Assembly (NCBI GenBank): GCA_029449235.1
Contig: JANATG010000012.1
Span: 1,240,001 to 1,304,000 of the forward strand
DNA length: 64,000 bases
DNA from: Linnemannia schmuckeri
Taxonomy: Eukaryota; Mortierellomycota; Mortierellomycetes; Mortierellales; Mortierellaceae
Direction of reading: 5' to 3'
A program made the translations under genes and the position numbers. Under the pieces are notes generated by a model. It ran no database searches. It had not been told where the DNA came from and saw only the letters and a program-made list of their open reading frames with translations. This document shows, piece by piece, positions 31,440 through 41,525 of the stretch (the first letter of the stretch is position 1; each line of letters opens with the position of its first letter).

Positions 31440-32974
31440 ATGGATCGCTCATCGGAATTCTTCTCAACAGTCGAGTCGCTTCGGTCCAGAGCACAACCTC
31501 ATCTCCCCTCCGACAAGCGCAGGCTCCTCTCGCCCATGGAACAGCAGGCTGGTTCTTTGAGTGTTGGTGGTGCTCAGAACAAGCCCAAATCGGAGGTGTC
31601 GTTGATGGCGACCATGATTGGCAAGGATATTCATGCCACCTCAGTAAAGCTGCAGAAGCTTGCCAGATGTATGTTCGCAGGACAGGAGGAGCTGAGCATG
31701 GAATGCATTCAACTGTCGACTTGCAAAGGGCATTGTCCTTTGTGCCAAGCAAAAAAGCGAACAGGGAGTGGAACACTTAACTAACACTTGTTTGCTCGTT
31801 GTTGAACTACGTAGTGGCTAAACGCAAGACCCTGTTCGACGATAGACCAGTAGAGATCAGTGTATGGACCATAAGCGGCCTGCAAGGGACCTCTTGTTTT
31901 ACTCATGGAGCTCAACTTTGTGACCTATCAGCAAGCACTAAGTACAGGAAAGACGACCGGACAAAAAGCAAACTAACGCCCTCTTACCCTGCTTTAATCT
32001 CATATCTGCTTAATAGGAGCTCATGCACATCATCAAATTGGATATTGCCAAGCTGAACAAACAGATCGCCCAACTACAGAATGTGGTCAAGGAGCTCAAC
32101 GCCAAATCCCCTCACAACTGTAGACAGGCCATGGAACATAATTGCAACGTTGTGGTCTTGCTCCAATCACGACTTGCAGCACAGACGTCGACCTTCAAGG
32201 ATGTCCTGGAGCTCCGCACTGAGAACATGAAGGCTACTAAGGACAGGCGTGAGCAGTTTATGTTTGCAACGCAGCAACAGAGCAACACTTTTGCCAGTAT
32301 GTGTCTCTCTTTTGAAAGAAACTAATGGAATTAAGGTCTGGTCGACTATGGCCATTGCTTTTGTTGCGAGCACCAGTGACACGATTGACTAAGCATTGCT
32401 TTGTTCTCTACTTTTCTTATTTGTAGGTGACTCTCCATTGTATAACATCGACAGGCGACCTAACTCGAGCACAAACCCACCCAAGGATATCTTGTCTCTG
32501 GATCTGCCAACACCATCTCAGAATCTTCAACAACAGGAACAGGTGCAGCTAGTAGACGCCAACAACCAGTACATGGAGAGTCGATCTACCGCCATCGAGT
32601 CGATTGAATCAACACTACATGAACTTGGAGGCATCTTTCAGCAACTGGCGCAGATGGTATCTGAGCAACGAGACATGGTTCAAAGGTTAGTTGCACATGC
32701 ACACTAGATTTTCGACATTTGACAATTGGGAGCTTTTGTTCAAAGTGACACGATCTCATGTTACAATCAGCTATGCTCTTGTTTTTGCTAATGTAATATC
32801 CGCCCTCTTTCCAATAGAATTGATGCCAATACGGATGATATCGAGTCGAATGTGACAGGGGCTCAGACGGAGCTGTTGAAGTACTACAGCTATGTGTCAT
32901 CGAATCGTTGGCTGATGGTCAAGGTCTTTGCGGTCATTATATCCTCTGCAGTGACCCTTTCCGTCTTGTCCTGA
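31440..32974 (+). CDS. SED5: Golgi t-SNARE syntaxin 5/Sed5, five exons
   Basis: Sed5 is the Qa-SNARE of the cis-Golgi, needed for ER-to-Golgi and intra-Golgi fusion. Exons are 31440-31668, 31815-31861, 32017-32296, 32427-32685 and 32818-32974, giving 323 aa. The N-terminus DRSSEFFSTVESLRSR is the family's Sly1-binding-type peptide region. The Habc helices follow (KLQKLARLAKRKTLFDDRP, KLDIAKLNKQIAQLQ). The SNARE helix runs from about residue 230: STLHELGGIFQQLAQMVSEQ, then QRIDANTDDIESNV. It is followed by SSNRWLMVKVF and a C-terminal membrane anchor (VKVFAVIIISSAVTLSVLS), a tail-anchored topology. Length and layout match the family. The first ATG of the conserved block was chosen. Confidence 0.93.
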
Positions 32975-34149
32975 GCAAAAGAAAAAAATAACAACGACAC
33001 ACCAATAACATATGTAATATTTTTCTAATGAATACGAAAAAAAAGCAAAACAACATCAAGCAAACGACAACAAAACAAAAGCAACAGTCATAGCTAAAAT
33101 GCCTTTTACTCCATTTGATGAAATAAAAATGACCATGTCCGATACCCATTACACGTTTTATGGGAAGGTCCTGAGGGCCCAACATCCAATGTGATCTTAC
33201 GCCTGACAGACATGCGGCGTGAAAATGATAGAAGAGGCGTGTGAAAGCCAAGAAACCCGTAGATCAAATGACGATAAGGAGTATCAGTAGTGGGTTTTGA
33301 TGCCATCGTTGATCTCCTCTATTTTGCTACTTTTTTTTGTAAAATGGCAAAAGCAGAAAATTGCGCATTGACACCATGGAAAGCAGTCCGCTCAGTTGAA
33401 CTTGAATTCAATGGTTGACCGCACTGCTTGAATTTTCTTTTATTTTTTTTCCCTTTCGCCACCACCACCGCCAACTTATTTCGTCTGTCTATCGTCACGG
33501 AAATGTCGTAAAGCGAAATAATGATAAGTTGTTCTTATTCGTACCCACTTTTTTTATTGCATTCCTTGCTGAGGTTGCCGCCAAATTCCTTGAACCATAC
33601 CATTACCATTTTTCTTTAAAGAAATGTGTTGACTCCCGAATATTTTTTTCTTTTACCTTTACTAAAATCGCGTGTTTACGGACCTCTGAAATGAATGGGG
33701 AGGAAATGATTATTTGTCGGTGGTGTGGATGCACACAGCTGTTTGCGACGACTGGGAATTGGGTGGATATGAAGGCAGAGCAGAAACAGAGCACTGACAT
33801 GCAGGCTCAAATTATTTTGTTGCCTTTGTTTACTCTTTTTAGGTTGTCTGGTTAATTGAAACAGGCAACGATGAGATCCTATCAAAATCGTATATCCTGG
33901 TTTTTTAGTAGTTGTCAGTCTTCCTACGCGAATTGTGAAAACAAGGAACGTTCATCGATTCATGCTGAGCACAGTTGGACTAACTGCGACGCCATTTTTT
34001 TTCTTTGGCAAATTCTAGAAAAGAAAAAAAGAAAAAAAACTAATCGGACGAGTAAGGCCATGTGGTATTGATCGACCAAAAACAAAGGCCGTACCTCATC
34101 TAACTTTGATTTTGCCATGTCATCTTCGTGTCTATTAGCAAGCCACAAT
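32975..34149. other. Noncoding region after SED5
   Basis: A/T-rich sequence with AAATAAAA near 33120 and several T tracts. A 146-codon frame at 33415-33855 is AT-rich with runs of Phe and has no recognisable domain. No gene or RNA called. Confidence 0.5.
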
Positions 34150-34715
34150 CCGTTCAATCGCTTCCGCACGCCTGGCGATGGAGTCTTCAGCCTACACTTC
34201 TGCTATCTTGGAAGCAAAATATGAGGGGATCAAGGACGCACCATTGGTAGTGCAGATCCAATCTGCGGTCGCCTTCAAGAACGTCACGAAAAGCATCAAT
34301 ATCGTCAGGAAGACTACGGGAGAGACGATCGCACGAGTAATCCTCTATTTTATCCTCCTATTTCAGAGGCGATCGACTATCCGGATCCTGACGGAGAGGC
34401 CATCCGCTTGTCCCTATTTGATACGTAAATGTTTAAAGAGATTATCGAACAACGTGTGGGGGAACAAGGTGAGCCGCTCGAGATCTTCTATCGACTCAAG
34501 CGGCAGCGTATTGCACATTAGAGGAGCTGACCAAAAGTGATGCGTAGATCCCAGTTCTAAGGCCGAGCGAGTCCTTCCACTCCCTCACGAACAAGAACAA
34601 AATCCCCGCCTCAACAACCCTGTTCCCAAGATGATCTGGTACTTGTTGAGAGATTGGAAGGACAAGCTGTACAGTCTCGGCAATTCGTACGTGAGGTATT
34701 ATCCATCTAAATAGC
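34150..34715 (+). pseudogene. Decayed coding relic of unknown family
   Basis: Three stretches with coding-like composition follow one another on the + strand but in different frames or broken by stops. At 34178-34336 the frame starts MESSAYTSAILEAKYEG. At 34368-34427 another frame reads AIDYPDPDGEAIRLSLFDT and then stops, resuming after the stop with MFKEIIEQRVGEQ until a further stop near 34520. At about 34560-34700 a third stretch reads VLPLPHEQEQNPRLNN and later MIWYLLRDWKDKLYS. Spacing and disablements suggest a mutated gene, possibly with short introns I cannot resolve. I do not recognise the family. It lies 1.2 kb upstream of the NACHT/WD40 gene and may be accessory DNA of the same region. 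Confidence 0.35.
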
Positions 34716-35894
34716 CGGGAGAGGAAATGTATTTATTTCATTCATCCTTGAACAACCGCGATACAATCCATCGAATAAGCTCTTCTCGACCATTCATATA
34801 CTCGGCGCTCTACCTTTATCCCTGAATGCCTCTGCGTTTTTGCTGTCTGTCTGTCCAGTCATTGCAAGTCATGTGGCTTTAAGACACAAATGAGGTCGAA
34901 GTCCATGGCAATGGAAATACAGTCTGAAAACAGGGGTAACGGATTCACATAAGCGCCAACAAAAACGAAAGCTCTTACACTGAGTGAACCATGATCGACT
35001 TAGCCTTTTTCCTCTTATTCTTCTTTTTTCTCTTTGCAATTTCATCGCCATCTGCCATTGTACTCCGTCCCCTTTCATCATTCCAAGCAGCCTCAAGCTG
35101 AAAAAGCACTCATTCGCCTTACATCTGCCCATCAACCCTATCCCTCTTCCCCTCAACCAAACCCTCTTGTCGCACTTCATTCTTTGGTGAGAACGAGTAC
35201 GAGATATACACTTCAGGAATACGTTTGCTAGTACGAACGACACCCAGGATTGCACTCACTCACAAAGTGTAGGTTGTCGACAACTCGATTGCTTTAAAGA
35301 TATCAGGTCTTTGTCACTGACAGCCACTAATTCACCGGTTGAGACTTCGTACTTTAGGTACCTCTCCAAACTCCTCATCCAAAAGTGCGCACCAGAACAT
35401 AGCCACCGTTCATTGTTGTCGCGACTTTCACATCTGAATAAGAGAAAAAAATTCAAGCATGAACAACTAGTTGGTAAGGACAATTGAGGCAACTGTAAGC
35501 CTGCGAATGCCTTCTAATTTTCATCCTCAATTACATATATTTCTGCTTCGTAGAAAGCACCCTCAGTTGCCACCTCACAACATTGTCACGGCGCGCATTC
35601 TTTTAACAGCCCAGCTTCCTCTTCCTAGCAAGGGTAAGCGTCCAAAGAGTCATGAAAACGGTTGAGCGGTAGAAGGCGTCGATTCGTCCATTACTACCTT
35701 TGACAAAAATCCCGTTTACGAAAGCATCTTTCTCTGTCTCCCCTCCTGGAGGTTAAGAGACAGGACGAAGCGATACAAAACCCTTGCTCTTGTCGAATGT
35801 GTTTGTTCCTGGCAAACGGAAATGAAATATGATGTGGACATAGGAGGGAATATGTGAGCCCTATTCTCATCTAACGCTTATTAATCTTCAAACA
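34716..35894. other. Upstream region of the NACHT/WD40 gene
   Basis: Short open frames only. A pyrimidine-rich stretch at 35010-35160 could be a leader or promoter. I cannot exclude a small 5' exon of the downstream gene; the sequence around its ATG (AACAG|GTACAAAG) even resembles a donor site. Confidence 0.4.
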
Positions 35895-38800
35895 ATGAAC
35901 AGGTACAAAGCAGGGACCATCAAGGCCATGACCACTGCAAAGCAGGGACTGTCATCTGGAGACTCTCGCCCAGCAACAACATCCTTTGGAACGCAATCAG
36001 AGTCTGAGCGTGTCAAGAACTCTCCTCTCATTCGACTTGAACAGGCGACCAAGAAACTGTTTCGTTCCACCATCAAAGCCAAGGATCGGACAGTGCATAA
36101 TGCAGTCGCAGCTGTTCAACTGGGGCCCGGGAGGCTGTTCTTTCCCCAGGACGAGCACCCTTGGCTGCACATTTTCCCTCCGAACGTTGCTGCACCTTCA
36201 TCTCTGATCTTACTGCCGCCACCAGGAGTCCGTCTCGAAACCACTGCCCAGTTAGCCTATTGTAACCATTTGCTCCAAACCTCTCTGTCGCCTTCCTTGA
36301 CCACAGCAAGCTCCATGGCGCATCAGGATCCTGCTCAGAAAGCATCGGTTGACGCCATCCTTCAGGACAAGGAAGAACAGGACCGAATCCGTGAAACGAC
36401 AATCAGGGTTGTTGAGGAGTTTGTTACGGATAGTCTGAAGACCTCGGTGAAGATTGCAGAGGTCATTCTTCTTGGTCCGTATCTTGACAAAGAGCATCAT
36501 CGCAAGTTGCTCAACTGCATGATCGTCGAATTCGAGACAGCAGGACTGTTGGACATCGATCTGCTCCAGGGACTGGTGCAGCTTGTCAAAAGTTCGGGAT
36601 CCGAGTATCTCCTTCCCGACGATCTTGTCCGTATCTTGGTCATTCTTCGCACTCGCCTTCAGGACACTCACCAGCAATTTACAAAGCACCCTTACTATCT
36701 CACTTTGGCACTCTCCCGCCTCCTGGATATTATGGTCGAGGGAAAGGTTCGGAATCTGAGCCGCGTTGTTGACCATGAGCCACTGTCTGCTCTTTTGGGT
36801 CAATTGACGAACAGCTCGGATCCGTACCTCAAACATCAGGCCGCCTATGCCTTACAGGGTCTGTCGCATGTACCAAAAGATGAGTCACGGCGACAGTCTG
36901 TGTTGCGACAAGCAGGAAGGATCACCATGGGCCTTCTCGGAGTTGCGAGTGTATGCAAGCTGGATCTGATCGAGTTCAAGGACGGAGTCGATCACCTTCA
37001 CAAGGCCGCTGGAGAGACCCATGAGGTTGACACCAAGATTGTTGGCGGAGTTCAGTCTTTGCTTGAAAGCGGACAGGGCATCGTTGCGAGCGTCAAAGGA
37101 GGCATCCTGTCTGGTGGACGGCGACTTTGGTACTCTGCTTTGCGCGAGGCTCAGGAACACATCAGGGACGGTCGTCTGGCGGATTTCAACCGCCTGGTCC
37201 TTGAAGCTCCTTGCCGCCGGGATGTCGAATTTCAGTGGGGTATTTGTCAGCTGCTTGGAGAGCTTGCGGTCGATTCTCTCTGGGAACACGCCGCCCGCCA
37301 GCATGCCGTCGACCTTCTTGCCGAGTTGTACAGGAACGACGCCATCTGGACCTCTAACGAAGAAGTCGACACATGGATCTTGCACATCCTCCGACAAGCC
37401 GTTGCTCTATCGGACCCTATCATATCGGATCACGCCCGATCGACTATCCGCGGTCTGGAGAAAGAAGGCGATACTGCCAAGTGTACTTTCTACCGCAACG
37501 TCATGGCCGGCCCACTCAGTCCATACCCAATGGCAGCACGGCTTCCTTTCCCTTCAACTTCGTCCTTACTTGTTCGAGTCTTAGCCGTCCCCGATGTTGA
37601 GTATGCCCTTCACAGTTTGAGAGCACAGCGGTCGAAGGAGCGGGAGAATACTCTGTACATCCCATCACTAGCCAAGCCGACGCTCCAGTCCACTGACGAC
37701 ACCTTATTTCCATTGATGGAGAAGGCCCTCGAATTCCTATCAGGTTCTAGTCAAGTGCTCTTACTGCTGGGAGACTCAGGAGGAGGAAAGTCGACATTTA
37801 ACCTTCAACTCAAGCTCACGCTCTGGCTGGACTACAAGCGAAGCCGACCGATCCCTTTGCACATCAACCTTCCAAGCATCGACAATCCTCAACAGATCAT
37901 GATTGACAAACAGCTGCGATATCTCAACTTTTCCGACGCTCAGATCCAGGAACTCAGACTGCATCGGCATTTTATTGTCATTTGCGATGGTTACGACGAG
38001 AGCCAGCTCAGGAAAAACCTGTATACTACCAACCAGCTCAACAAACCAGGACAGTGGAGTGTCAGGGTTGTCATCAGTTGCCGTACTCAATACTTGGGAT
38101 CGGATTATCGGTCTCAGTTTCAACCCACAGTCAATCGCTACGCCCAACCATCCGTCGACTTACTCCAAGAGGCCGTCCTTGCGCCGTTTTCGAGGACCCA
38201 GATCGAGCAGTATGTCAAGCAATACGTTCAACGAGCGCTTCCGCAAGTCAGAAACCCTGATCAACCGACGTGGAATGTCAAGGATTACATGGACAAGCTG
38301 CTCAAGATCCCACACCTTATTGACTTGGTATCCAACCCCTTCTTATTGACGTTAGCCTTGAGAGCGTTGCCTAGATTAGTGCGCTCTGATCAGGACGTTT
38401 CTCTACTCCGACTCACTCGCGTCGGACTCTACGACAGTTTCATAGAGGAGTGGCTGGAGAACAACAAGCGCCGGTTGGAAGATAGTACATTGTCGCCGGA
38501 GGGGCAATCAACATTCGACATTCTCCGCGAGGAAGGTTTTGTTCAGCTGGGCATCAACTTTCAGAAGGATCTTTTCGCCGCCATTTTTCAACATCAAGAT
38601 GGAAACCCAGTGGTCGAGTACTCGCACCTTCGTGAACGCCACACTTGGAAGGGAACTTTCTTTTCTCCCGATACTCAAACGACCATATTACGAGAGGCCA
38701 GTCCATTGGCGGGATCCGGCAACCAATTCCGGTTTCTTCACCGCTCGATCTTGGAGTACTTGTATTCGCGCGTGATGTCCGACTCCTTTGACTCCCACCA

Positions 38801-41198
38801 ACACTCAGCAGAAGGCAGCTCCTACACTGGCAACTCTCGCAGGTCTCTTGCCGAGCATCCACTGAACCAAGGGAGCATTGTTGGAGAGCTGTCCGTCTTA
38901 CAATTCTTATCCGAGCGCGTGGAACTGGACCCTTCGTTCAAGATCCGTCTTTTTAATGCGATCGAGGAGTCGAAGCTAGATACCCAGGTCAGCCAGGCAG
39001 CGGCAAATGCAATCTCGATCCTGATCAGAGCAGGAGTTCGATTTAACGGTGCCGATCTGCGCGGTATCAGGATTCCTGGAGCTGATGTTCGTGGCAGACA
39101 GTTTGATTCTGCGGAGCTTGAAGGAGCCGATATGGGCAACGTCAACCTCGGCAAAACATGGATGCGGCAGGCGAATCTCAGCAAGGCGCAGATGGCAGGA
39201 GTTCAGTTCGGGGAGCTCCCGTATCTCAGAATGGAGGATTGGGTCCGCTGCTGTATGTTTTCTTTCGACGGAGAAATACTTGCTGTGTTAACTAAGGCTT
39301 GCAGGATCACCATTTTCGACACTGCGACGTGGACAAGAATCGCCACTTACCCTGGAGGAAGAGCTATTGCCAATTCTCCAACCACCCGCGAGCTCGCCAA
39401 GAGTGGCCAACAGAGCAACGTCGTGGAGATAGGCGACATTCTCACCGGCGAGGTTCGACTTGTGTTGTCTGGCCACGAGGATGACATTAACTATATTTCT
39501 TACTCGCCAGACGGATCCCTGCTCGCTACCACCAGTAAGGACGCCACCGTACGAGTCTGCTCGACTCTCTCAGGCGACACCTTTCATGTCCTGCGCGACC
39601 ATACCGAATCTGTCACCGGCGTCGCCTTTTCACCAACGGGAGCCCAACTTGGATCCTGCAGCAAGGACAGCTCGATCCGAACATGGAACGTTCAGACAGG
39701 AAAGTCGTATGCTGTTTTGAAAGGTCGCTTCGGCCGTGTTTATGGCATGGCGTTCTCTCCCGATGGCTGCCAGATTGCGTTTGGCGATTGTGCGGGGGAT
39801 ATTGTACTATGGAATCCGCACACGGGTGAAACTACCAATTCTCTTGTTGGCCATTATGGAGAGATTTACAGTGTGACATACTCTCCAGATGGACAGCAGA
39901 TCGCCTCCGGTGGCCTAGACGGGACCATTCGCCTGTGGGACTCCCACAACGGCGAAATGTTGGGCGAACTTTCTGGACATCTCCACGAAATCAATTGTTT
40001 CGCTTATTCACCAATAGGCGAGTACATTGCTTCTAGATCATCGGAGGGAACTGTCCGGCTTTGGAGATACACAAAAGATATGTTGGGTGGGTCTGTAGAC
40101 AGCAGAGCGAGCGCGTGGCATTGTATCAGCCTCTCACCAAACGGCGAAAAAATCTTAGCAGGCGGTTTGGAGGGCAGGCTGCAACTTTGGGAAACTTTGA
40201 CAGGAAAGTCGCTGGCCATTATGTCAGGCCATAGAGAGACGATCCAGGCGGCGACATTTTCCCCCTGTGGCAAAAGGATCGCCTCTGTCAGCCTGGACAA
40301 AACCGTGAGACTTTGGTGTGCCCGGAGAGGAGAGCTTCTCAATATTTTTGAGTCCCCTGCAGGATATGCTTTGAACGTTGTCTTTTGTCCAAACGGCCTT
40401 CAGGTCGTTTCGATTGGCAGCGGCAGGACCATACGAACTTGGGGTGTTCAGACAAGTGATGTCGAACTTATCTTGGATAGCCATTCCGACCAAGTTGCTG
40501 ATGTTGTCTATTCTCCAAGCGGCGACCAGGTTGCTTCTTGCAACGATGATAAGACAGTTCGACTGTGGTGCGCGCGGACAGGAGAACAGCTCTTTGTTTT
40601 GGATCACCTTGAGCCTGTTAATCAAGTCATATATTCCCCAGACGGAAATGAGCTCGTGTCAGTCTCAATGTTTGATGGTATTCTTCGCTGCTGGGATCCC
40701 AAGTCTGGTAAGCTCATTCGTAGGCTGGAGAGAGCCGATGTAAAGCTTGTCAGCTTTTACTTCTCACCCGATGGGAAGCTCGTTGCTACGAGTGACAGGG
40801 ATGGGATGCTGCGATTGTGGGGTCGAACTCCGGGTTCCTACGTCCAGGTTTTTCAAGTCGTGGTTGGACTGATTCTCTCAATTCAATGGAAGCAAAGTTC
40901 CGAGAACATTCAGTATATGGCAACGCTGAATATAGGGTCTTTGTGCATATGGGAGCTGGTTGCAAGAGAGGACACCTTTTTTATGAGGCTGCTTTGGAAC
41001 CATGGCAAGAAGGAATTATCCTTTGAAGACGCAAATCTGTGCGGTGCTGTTGGGTTGAGTCCGGCTGACCTTGAGTTGGTGAAACAGCGCGGAGCCATAA
41101 CTGAGTCCAAGGTCGAAGACGAACCAACCGATACTGTGGCACACGAGGAACAAAAACACTATTTTTGTCTGTCCCACCCTGCTCGCATTTTCGCTTGA
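35895..41198 (+). CDS. NLR-like STAND NTPase: ARM-like helices, NACHT, pentapeptide repeats, WD40 repeats
   Basis: A single 5.3-kb exon encoding 1,767 aa. Residues about 150-560 are helical and ARM/HEAT-like (HEPLSALLGQLTNSSDPYLK, EAPCRRDVEFQWGICQLLGE). The NACHT NTPase follows: Walker A GDSGGGKST near residue 627, Walker B FIVICDGYDE near 695, sensor VVISCRTQYL near 724, then winged-helix-like sequence with NPFLLTLALRALP. Pentapeptide repeats (ADLRG, ADVRG, AELEGADMGNVNL) cover about 1050-1105. About 12-14 WD40 repeats to residue 1650 could form two propellers, several losing the final Trp-Asp (VRVCS in the first). The tail ends FEDANLCGAVGLSPADLELV and then KQRGA. This is the animal-NLR/fungal-HET layout: nucleotide switch plus a repeat sensor. 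No recognised N-terminal effector domain is seen. Nucleotide-dependent oligomerisation in non-self recognition or stress is inference. Confidence 0.88.
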   Translation: MNRYKAGTIKAMTTAKQGLSSGDSRPATTSFGTQSESERVKNSPLIRLEQATKKLFRSTIKAKDRTVHNAVAAVQLGPGRLFFPQDEHPWLHIFPPNVAAPSSLILLPPPGVRLETTAQLAYCNHLLQTSLSPSLTTASSMAHQDPAQKASVDAILQDKEEQDRIRETTIRVVEEFVTDSLKTSVKIAEVILLGPYLDKEHHRKLLNCMIVEFETAGLLDIDLLQGLVQLVKSSGSEYLLPDDLVRILVILRTRLQDTHQQFTKHPYYLTLALSRLLDIMVEGKVRNLSRVVDHEPLSALLGQLTNSSDPYLKHQAAYALQGLSHVPKDESRRQSVLRQAGRITMGLLGVASVCKLDLIEFKDGVDHLHKAAGETHEVDTKIVGGVQSLLESGQGIVASVKGGILSGGRRLWYSALREAQEHIRDGRLADFNRLVLEAPCRRDVEFQWGICQLLGELAVDSLWEHAARQHAVDLLAELYRNDAIWTSNEEVDTWILHILRQAVALSDPIISDHARSTIRGLEKEGDTAKCTFYRNVMAGPLSPYPMAARLPFPSTSSLLVRVLAVPDVEYALHSLRAQRSKERENTLYIPSLAKPTLQSTDDTLFPLMEKALEFLSGSSQVLLLLGDSGGGKSTFNLQLKLTLWLDYKRSRPIPLHINLPSIDNPQQIMIDKQLRYLNFSDAQIQELRLHRHFIVICDGYDESQLRKNLYTTNQLNKPGQWSVRVVISCRTQYLGSDYRSQFQPTVNRYAQPSVDLLQEAVLAPFSRTQIEQYVKQYVQRALPQVRNPDQPTWNVKDYMDKLLKIPHLIDLVSNPFLLTLALRALPRLVRSDQDVSLLRLTRVGLYDSFIEEWLENNKRRLEDSTLSPEGQSTFDILREEGFVQLGINFQKDLFAAIFQHQDGNPVVEYSHLRERHTWKGTFFSPDTQTTILREASPLAGSGNQFRFLHRSILEYLYSRVMSDSFDSHQHSAEGSSYTGNSRRSLAEHPLNQGSIVGELSVLQFLSERVELDPSFKIRLFNAIEESKLDTQVSQAAANAISILIRAGVRFNGADLRGIRIPGADVRGRQFDSAELEGADMGNVNLGKTWMRQANLSKAQMAGVQFGELPYLRMEDWVRCCMFSFDGEILAVLTKACRITIFDTATWTRIATYPGGRAIANSPTTRELAKSGQQSNVVEIGDILTGEVRLVLSGHEDDINYISYSPDGSLLATTSKDATVRVCSTLSGDTFHVLRDHTESVTGVAFSPTGAQLGSCSKDSSIRTWNVQTGKSYAVLKGRFGRVYGMAFSPDGCQIAFGDCAGDIVLWNPHTGETTNSLVGHYGEIYSVTYSPDGQQIASGGLDGTIRLWDSHNGEMLGELSGHLHEINCFAYSPIGEYIASRSSEGTVRLWRYTKDMLGGSVDSRASAWHCISLSPNGEKILAGGLEGRLQLWETLTGKSLAIMSGHRETIQAATFSPCGKRIASVSLDKTVRLWCARRGELLNIFESPAGYALNVVFCPNGLQVVSIGSGRTIRTWGVQTSDVELILDSHSDQVADVVYSPSGDQVASCNDDKTVRLWCARTGEQLFVLDHLEPVNQVIYSPDGNELVSVSMFDGILRCWDPKSGKLIRRLERADVKLVSFYFSPDGKLVATSDRDGMLRLWGRTPGSYVQVFQVVVGLILSIQWKQSSENIQYMATLNIGSLCIWELVAREDTFFMRLLWNHGKKELSFEDANLCGAVGLSPADLELVKQRGAITESKVEDEPTDTVAHEEQKHYFCLSHPARIFA

Positions 41199-41525
41199 CT
41201 TGGAGCTACCTATGGGTCAAGAAAAATGTAGATGTTGGTCCTTGTGCGTTCGAAACACTTCTTCGTACAATCTCTTTGTTATCGCTCACCAGCTCATCGC
41301 TATTATTTTTAATACTATTTAAGCAGTACAAATGAAAAGAAGTATAGCGATTGTGCATCAAGGTGTAAAAAGGGTAGGTGTGTTCTATTCTCTAAAAGCA
41401 AAGAAGACAACGTGACAAATCCACTCGGTCACTCTCGCGCAGTATTCAGTTCTAGCAGTTTGTTATATGCAAGTAAGCGTTGTTGATAGTTGTGAGGATA
41501 TGTCGGTATGACCTGACGTCTCAAC
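41199..41525. other. Convergent 3' region
   Basis: 327 bp between the stop codons of the NACHT/WD40 gene (+) and the shugoshin gene (-). A/T-rich, with no gene recognised. Confidence 0.5.

Noticed and set aside
33415..33855. 146-codon frame after SED5
   Set aside because: AT-rich with Phe runs, no domain and no convincing start context.
36252..36836. 194-codon minus-strand frame inside the NACHT/WD40 gene
   Set aside because: It is the shadow of a strongly supported gene on the + strand.
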